Translations under genes and position numbers: made by a program
Shown: positions 59,146 through 64,000 of the stretch, piece by piece
Position numbering within the stretch: position 1 is the first letter of the stretch
How the letters are laid out: every line of letters starts with the position of its first letter
Source of the DNA: Cannabis sativa
Taxonomy: Eukaryota > Streptophyta > Magnoliopsida > Rosales > Cannabaceae
Reading direction: 5' to 3'
DNA length: 64,000 nucleotides
Assembly (NCBI RefSeq): GCF_029168945.1
Contig: NC_083603.1
Location: forward strand, 48,494,406-48,558,405
The notes under the pieces: generated by a model
Seen by the model: the letters and a program-made list of their open reading frames with translations, nothing else
Databases searched by the model: none
What the model was told of the DNA's origin: nothing

Positions 59146-60320
59146 CCGTTGTATTTATTATTATATTATTATTTTATTACAAAATGTGGAAACAATGTAT
59201 ACCAAGACTTAATTGTATTATACTTATTAATTAATACTTTGTAGATGATGTGGCTTGTAATGATTCTATTTCTCATCAATTTATTTATATGTATTTACCA
59301 CTTTCTCTGTATTTACCGTTGTATTTTGTACAACCTTTTTTTATTATTATATTATTATTATTTATTACAAAATATAGAATAATACATTGTAAATGACGTG
59401 GATTGTAATTACTCAAACTAATTTAAATATACAAGTCAACTGAAAAGAAGCGTTATTCTATCACAATAATTTTTTACTGTTGTATTTTATTATTATATTA
59501 TTATTTATTTATTACAGAATAGGAAAACAAGGTATAACCAGGACTTAATTATATTATACTTATTAATTAATAAGTTGTAGATGACGTGGCTTGTAATCAC
59601 TCGAGTAATTCTATTTCTCATCAATTTATTTATATGTATTTAACACTTTTATCTGTATTTACCATTGTATTTTGTACAACTTTTTTTTATTATTATTATA
59701 TTATTATTTATTACAAATTATAGAATAATACATTGTAGATGACGTGAAATGTAATTACTCAAACTAATTAAACAGATTAATTCTATTTCTCATCAATTTA
59801 TTTCTATATTTATAATAAGTATTTTCATTAAAATTAGGGGTTTTTTTTAAATATTATACCTAAAATTGATTTTATTTGTAAAAATACTTTCAATAAATAT
59901 ACAAGTCAACTGAAAAGAAGCGTTGTATTTTTTTACCGTTGTAAGTTGTCTGCGTGTATATCACAATAATTTTTTTTACAGTTGTATTTTATTATTATGT
60001 TATTATTTTATTTATTACAGAATAGGGAAACAAGATATAACTAGGACTTAATAATTAATATGTTGTAGATGACGTGGCTTGTAAATGATTCCATTTCTCA
60101 TCAATTTATTTATATGTATTTATTATTTTCTCTGTATTTACCGTTGTATTTTGTACAACCTTTTATATTATTATATTATTATATTATTATTATTATTTAT
60201 TATAATACATTGTAGATGACGTAAACTGTAATTACTCAACCTAATTAAAGAGTGATTGATTCTATTCCTCATCAATCTATATCTACATTTATAATAAGAA
60301 TTTCCATTAAAATATAAGAG
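59145..60320. repeat. ACGT-box repeat modules, right cluster, upstream of the RING gene
   Basis: Six modules with GTAGATGACGTG(G) or close variants near 59242 (TGATGTGG), 59390, 59577, 59737, 60065 and 60212, alternating between CTTGTAAT and (A)ACTGTAATT types, with ATTATTATT linkers. Homologous to 26400-26940. TGACGTGG is the kind of ACGT-core site bound by plant bZIP factors; any role for the RING gene is inference. Confidence 0.75.
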
Positions 60321-61040
60321 TTTTTTTTCAATATTATCCCTAAAATTAATTTTATTTGTAAAAATACTTTTAACAAATTTATTTGCACAAATACTGATGT
60401 GTCACGTCAGCATAAATACCGAAATTCAAAATTATTATCGAAAATGGAAGAAACTTAAAAATTCTCGCTTCCAGAAAGCTCAGTATTTTGCAAGTTTTTT
60501 TTTAAAAAAGCAACATTTTAGTTACTTTTGATGTAAATAATATATCAGTTAGTTACTTTTTATTAAAAAAAATTATTTCAAGATAATTTTTTCTCATACA
60601 CATTTTGTTGTTTAATTTGATCAAATAATTTTAAAAGAGAAATTTGATTTTCTATACTTACATACACCTAATATTTTTTCTCTAAACACATAACATTTAA
60701 ATTTTGTGGGATATGACACATTTTAGATTAATTGTTTACATTATTACTGTCACACGGTAAAAATTACATTTATGCTGTCTTTGTCTTTTTCTTTTCCTTT
60801 TATACTGTAGATGCCAAAAATCACATACCAAGCCTCTATCCTCCACACCTACATACATAACTACCCCAGTAATACGAGAAACTTGAAAACAACCATTAAT
60901 TCCAGCAAGATGGAACAAAAATAGAAAAATCGACATCAAATAAATAATTAGAGCAGCTCCAAGGAGACTGCAAATTGATAGTATGGTGTATATATTTGTT
61001 CCAAGGAGGCTGCAAATTGAGCATCATTTTCTAGGTTTCT
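60321..61040. other. AT-rich stretch, no gene seen
   Basis: CCAAGGAGACTGCAAATTGA at 60959 is nearly repeated at 61002 (CCAAGGAGGCTGCAAATTGA). Otherwise nothing notable. Confidence 0.4.
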
Positions 61041-61074
61041 CTACAGTGCACGACATATATGCCGTGCACTGTAG
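61041..61074. repeat. Perfect 12-bp hairpin
   Basis: CTACAGTGCACG (61041-61052) and its inverse (61063-61074) with a 10-base loop. Could be the end of a small inverted-repeat element. Confidence 0.8.
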
Positions 61075-61129
61075 TCACGGCATGTTTTTTTTTGTTAGTT
61101 TTTTTTATAATTTAATTAATATTTATATT

Positions 61130-61490
61130 ATTATATTTGTAAATTAAGAATTATTTTTTGAGAAATTTTTTAATACACATTTTTAAAAGTGATGTACGAA
61201 TCTACTCCTATTTATTTCGGCACCGACAAACTTTTTTAGTCTATTTTTTTTTTATATAGTAGTGTATATTATAATTATTTAAGACATTCTGTAAAATTTA
61301 AAAAAATTTAGAAAAATTTAATACGCCGAAAATAATGCACTTCTTTAAAAGTGGTCCACTGATTTACTCCTACCTGTTTCGGCATTCGGGAGACTTGTTT
61401 AGTCTTTTTTTTATGGTCGTGTACATTATAGTTATTTAAAACATCCTGCAAAATTTAAAAATTTAACATGCCGAAAATAGAATTCAAAAT
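61130..61490. repeat. Imperfect tandem duplication
   Basis: Two copies of about 170 bp, recognised by TTTAAAAGTGrT..., CTCCTAyyTrTTTCGGCA, GTGTAyATTATArTTATTTAA and ATGCCGAAAATA-like blocks (61180-61345, 61346-61485). Non-coding. Confidence 0.6.
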
Positions 61491-61570
61491 TTCTGTTGCG
61501 TGACTCTTTTATTTAGATGAATACATTGTAAAAGCACCTTATAATATTTTTTTTGTGTAAATTTAAATGT

Positions 61571-62175
61571 GAATATCATAAATGTAGATCACCTATTCAC
61601 TGGGATGAAGTGGGTGAAAGAAAGTTCTTGGGTCCCGAAGCTGTTCAGAAAACAAGTGAGGCAGTTGATAAGATTAGAGCGCGAATGCTCGCGGCTCAGA
61701 GTAGGCAGAAGAGTTATGCCGATCCAAAGCGCAGAGATATTGATTTTCAGGTTGGGGACATGGTATTTCTCCGAATATCTCCGATGAAAGGCATAAAACG
61801 CTTTGGGAAGAAAGCAAAGCTTAGCCCGAGGTTCATTGGACCTTTTGAAATCCTTGAGAGGATAGGGCAAGTAGCATAAAGGTTGGCTATGCCCCCAGCG
61901 CTGGAAACTGTACATAATGTGTTTCATGTTTCAATGCTTCAGAAGTATGTCTCAGACTCGTCCCATGTTCTGAGTTATGAAGCATTGGAACTTCAGCCGG
62001 ACTTGTCATACGAGGAACAACCAAAGGCGGTATACTTGATAGAGAGAGAAAGTCTTGAGAAGCGGTGACGGTGGCAGGTGAAAGTACCTTGTGGAAGAAC
62101 AAGAAGGTAGAAGAGGCAACCTGGGAACTCGAGACGGATATGTAGCAGAAATATCCGGAGTTGTTCAGGTACATT
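61571..62175 (+). pseudogene. 3' end of a chromodomain gypsy pol (integrase C-terminus)
   Basis: Starts abruptly at KCRSPIHWDEVGERKFLGPE and follows the same order as 31640-31100 of the chromovirus on the other strand: SQKSYADPKRR-type tail, LSPRFIGPFEILERIGQVA, then a TAA at 61877-61879, LAMPPALETVHNVFHVSML and SYEALELQPDLSYEEQP. After KR a TGA at 62066-62068 and a frameshift break the chromodomain region. The upstream part of the element is missing, so it is a truncated relic. Confidence 0.85.
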
Positions 62176-62207
62176 TCGGGACGAAATTTCTATAAGGAGG
62201 GGGTAAT

Positions 62208-64000
62208 TATAATACCCGGAATTAAGAAACGGATTAGCAAAACCCTAACTAGATAATTATGTATAATGGAGGAATTATATTATTATATAGTTCAATATAT
62301 GTGATTTATATGAATTTTAATATATTAAAGACCCCGTTGGTGAGCCAGGGGCATTTTGGTAATTATGACCCGAGAAGGGTAAAATGATGAAATTAATTTA
62401 ATTACCTACTTAATAGAACTATATTATTATATAGTATGCCTATGTTGTCTTTTCACGTGTGTTTTGACAGGTTAGCACGGTATAGTCACAACTGGGAATT
62501 TCGAGCGGAACCGGGTTCGGGCCCGAAATGTAAATTGGATTGATTTAATTGGCATTTTATTTGATGAGTGATAATCTAAAATTATTGTGAATTATTTATG
62601 CATGAAATGACTTATTTACCCTTGTGAGGGTGTAGGTGTGAATATTAAGCCCTAAGGGCATTTTGGTCATTTGACCCCTAATTACTATGTTTGGAAAATG
62701 TGATTTTTGAGGAAATGAAATGTTAATTTCTGGCTGTGTTTACCCCTCTCTTGGCCGACCCTTTCCCTCTCTCAAACCTCTCTTAAAATTTCTTTTTGTG
62801 GCTTTGGTAATTCGTTGATTTGAAGCTTGGGATTGGAAGATTTTTGGAGCTTAGAGTTAAGAAAATTCAAGCTTTGTTTGAGGTAGCTCTTGTTGTTTTT
62901 AATTTTGTTTTCCCTATTGAATTTATGGTGTTAAAAGCTTAGAAAAGCATATGTTGAATTGTTGAGTAGTGGGATTGCATGCTCATAGTTTTGAATGGTA
63001 ATCTTGGTGGGTTTTAGTATAAATTGCATAATTTGTGATGTTGTGCATGGATTATAATTGCAAGGTAGTTTCTAACTTAGAATCATGTATTTTTGAGTTG
63101 TTTTCTTGGCTGGAAGTTATTTGAAATATAGAAGTTGAAGCTCTTGTTCAAGAGCTTAAAGTACCATGAATATGCATGATTTTAAAGTGATTTTGCTATC
63201 TGAATTCTTGAGGGTTTGTTGCTGGATTTTAATGCTTGATAATGTGTTTTAAATCCTTAATATTTGCTAGCTACTGTAAGTGGATTAATTGAGAATTTGG
63301 TTGTGAAAAAGCAAGCTTGAGTTCATGGAACTTAAGGAGGAATATTGTAGAACATTGTCCTACATATATAAGAACATGAGCTATTCCACTTATCACCAAA
63401 GTGATTTATATCCTATGTAGTATGCAATTTAATTTTAAATTGGTAGTTAATTATTTATTTAGCCCTTAGTTAATTGACACTAATGTTCAAATAGCTAAAA
63501 GGATTTTAACTCAATCGAAGCAAGGGAAGTTTGTCTTCGAATCTAAGAGAGAATCTTGGTTGGTTAATCAAGATCTTAAGGTAAATTATTGTAAAAATCT
63601 TTGTTGTGTTGTTTTACATCCATGTAATTTACAAACTGGAATTTATATCTTAACATTAATTTTTATTGGAGGTTATTTACCATACTAAGGCAGTTAGACT
63701 CAAAATGAACATGTTGGGTTTATTAAATTTTTTTAGTATACTAATTGGCTAAATAAATAGCTTTTGAATATCGAAAAATACTTTACTATGTTTATTCCTT
63801 GGAGATATAATATGGCCTTCGTTATTAGGCATGATCATATCAAACTTAACTTATTTATAATTATGAGGCAAAATGCTAATATTTATTTACATATACTTTA
63901 ATTTATTTTCTTAGATTAAAGTGATGATGTACATTAGTCACTATTGAAGACTGTTTGAAGTACTAATTAAATTTAATTCCTCACATATAATTAAATTTTA
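62208..64000 (+). repeat. LTR of the truncated chromovirus relic (right limit not seen)
   Basis: Follows TTTCGGGACGAAATTT and a GGAGGGGGTAATT purine tract at 62176-62206. The expected TGTAATACCCGG start reads TATAATACCCGG. Contains TTTTGGTAATTATGACCC and similar gypsy LTR phrases. The end was not found; sequence after about 63340 may belong to another element. No gene seen in this part. Confidence 0.6.

Overview
This window is plant nuclear DNA, most likely from a eudicot. It is AT-rich and intron-bearing and consists mainly of LTR retrotransposons, solo LTRs, a Helitron and small DNA transposons. I found one intact host gene (a RING-H2 protein), the 5' end of a second copy of that gene, and a broken sucrose-phosphatase exon. 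No bacterial-type operon, CRISPR array, rRNA or tRNA gene was seen. I cannot name the species from the sequence.

Layout. 1-3318: a Ty1/copia element on the minus strand with an uninterrupted gag-pol frame that runs off the window. It sits inside codon 12 of a RING-H2 gene copy whose 5' end and promoter lie at 3319-3655. 5114-7008: a solo LTR (TSD ACTTG) of the same family as the full copia element at 41472-51694. 7960-20071: a complete 12.1-kb Ty3/gypsy Tat-lineage element (779-bp LTRs, TSD CTAGT). Its gag-pol is decayed, and it carries an antisense multi-exon gene with its own TATA box. It inserted exactly on the CTAG terminus of a Helitron (20072-21620). 22730-23465: tandem repeats of about 290 bp. 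23545-25689: a solo gypsy LTR (TSD GTATA). 26400-26940: AT-rich modules carrying a TGACGTGG motif, which recur at 59145-60320. 28680-38321: a complete 9.6-kb chromodomain-bearing gypsy element on the minus strand (TSD GTATA).

38327-55400 is a nested stack. An old degraded gypsy element (about 40.0-55.4 kb) is split by the 10.2-kb copia element, by a 733-bp hAT-like element with a perfect 8-bp TSD, and by a truncated relative of that element which replaces the integrase core. 56484-56770 is an exon-sized sucrose-phosphatase pseudogene. 57445-58200 is the intact RING-H2 gene, with a promoter homologous to 3353-3655 and a third partial promoter copy at 58968-59145. From 61571 to the end lie the 3' end of another chromodomain gypsy pol and its LTR.

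How it works together. Nearly all coding potential is transposon machinery in different states of decay. Premature stops and frameshifts leave the Tat element, the chromovirus and the large-LTR copia without a complete pol. Only the copia at the left edge looks intact as far as it is visible. The RING-H2 gene is the sole host gene likely to be functional. I found no convincing new multi-gene system. The most interesting structures are the antisense spliced gene in the Tat element, the RING gene duplication with promoter fragments, and the repeated ACGT-box modules upstream of the RING gene.
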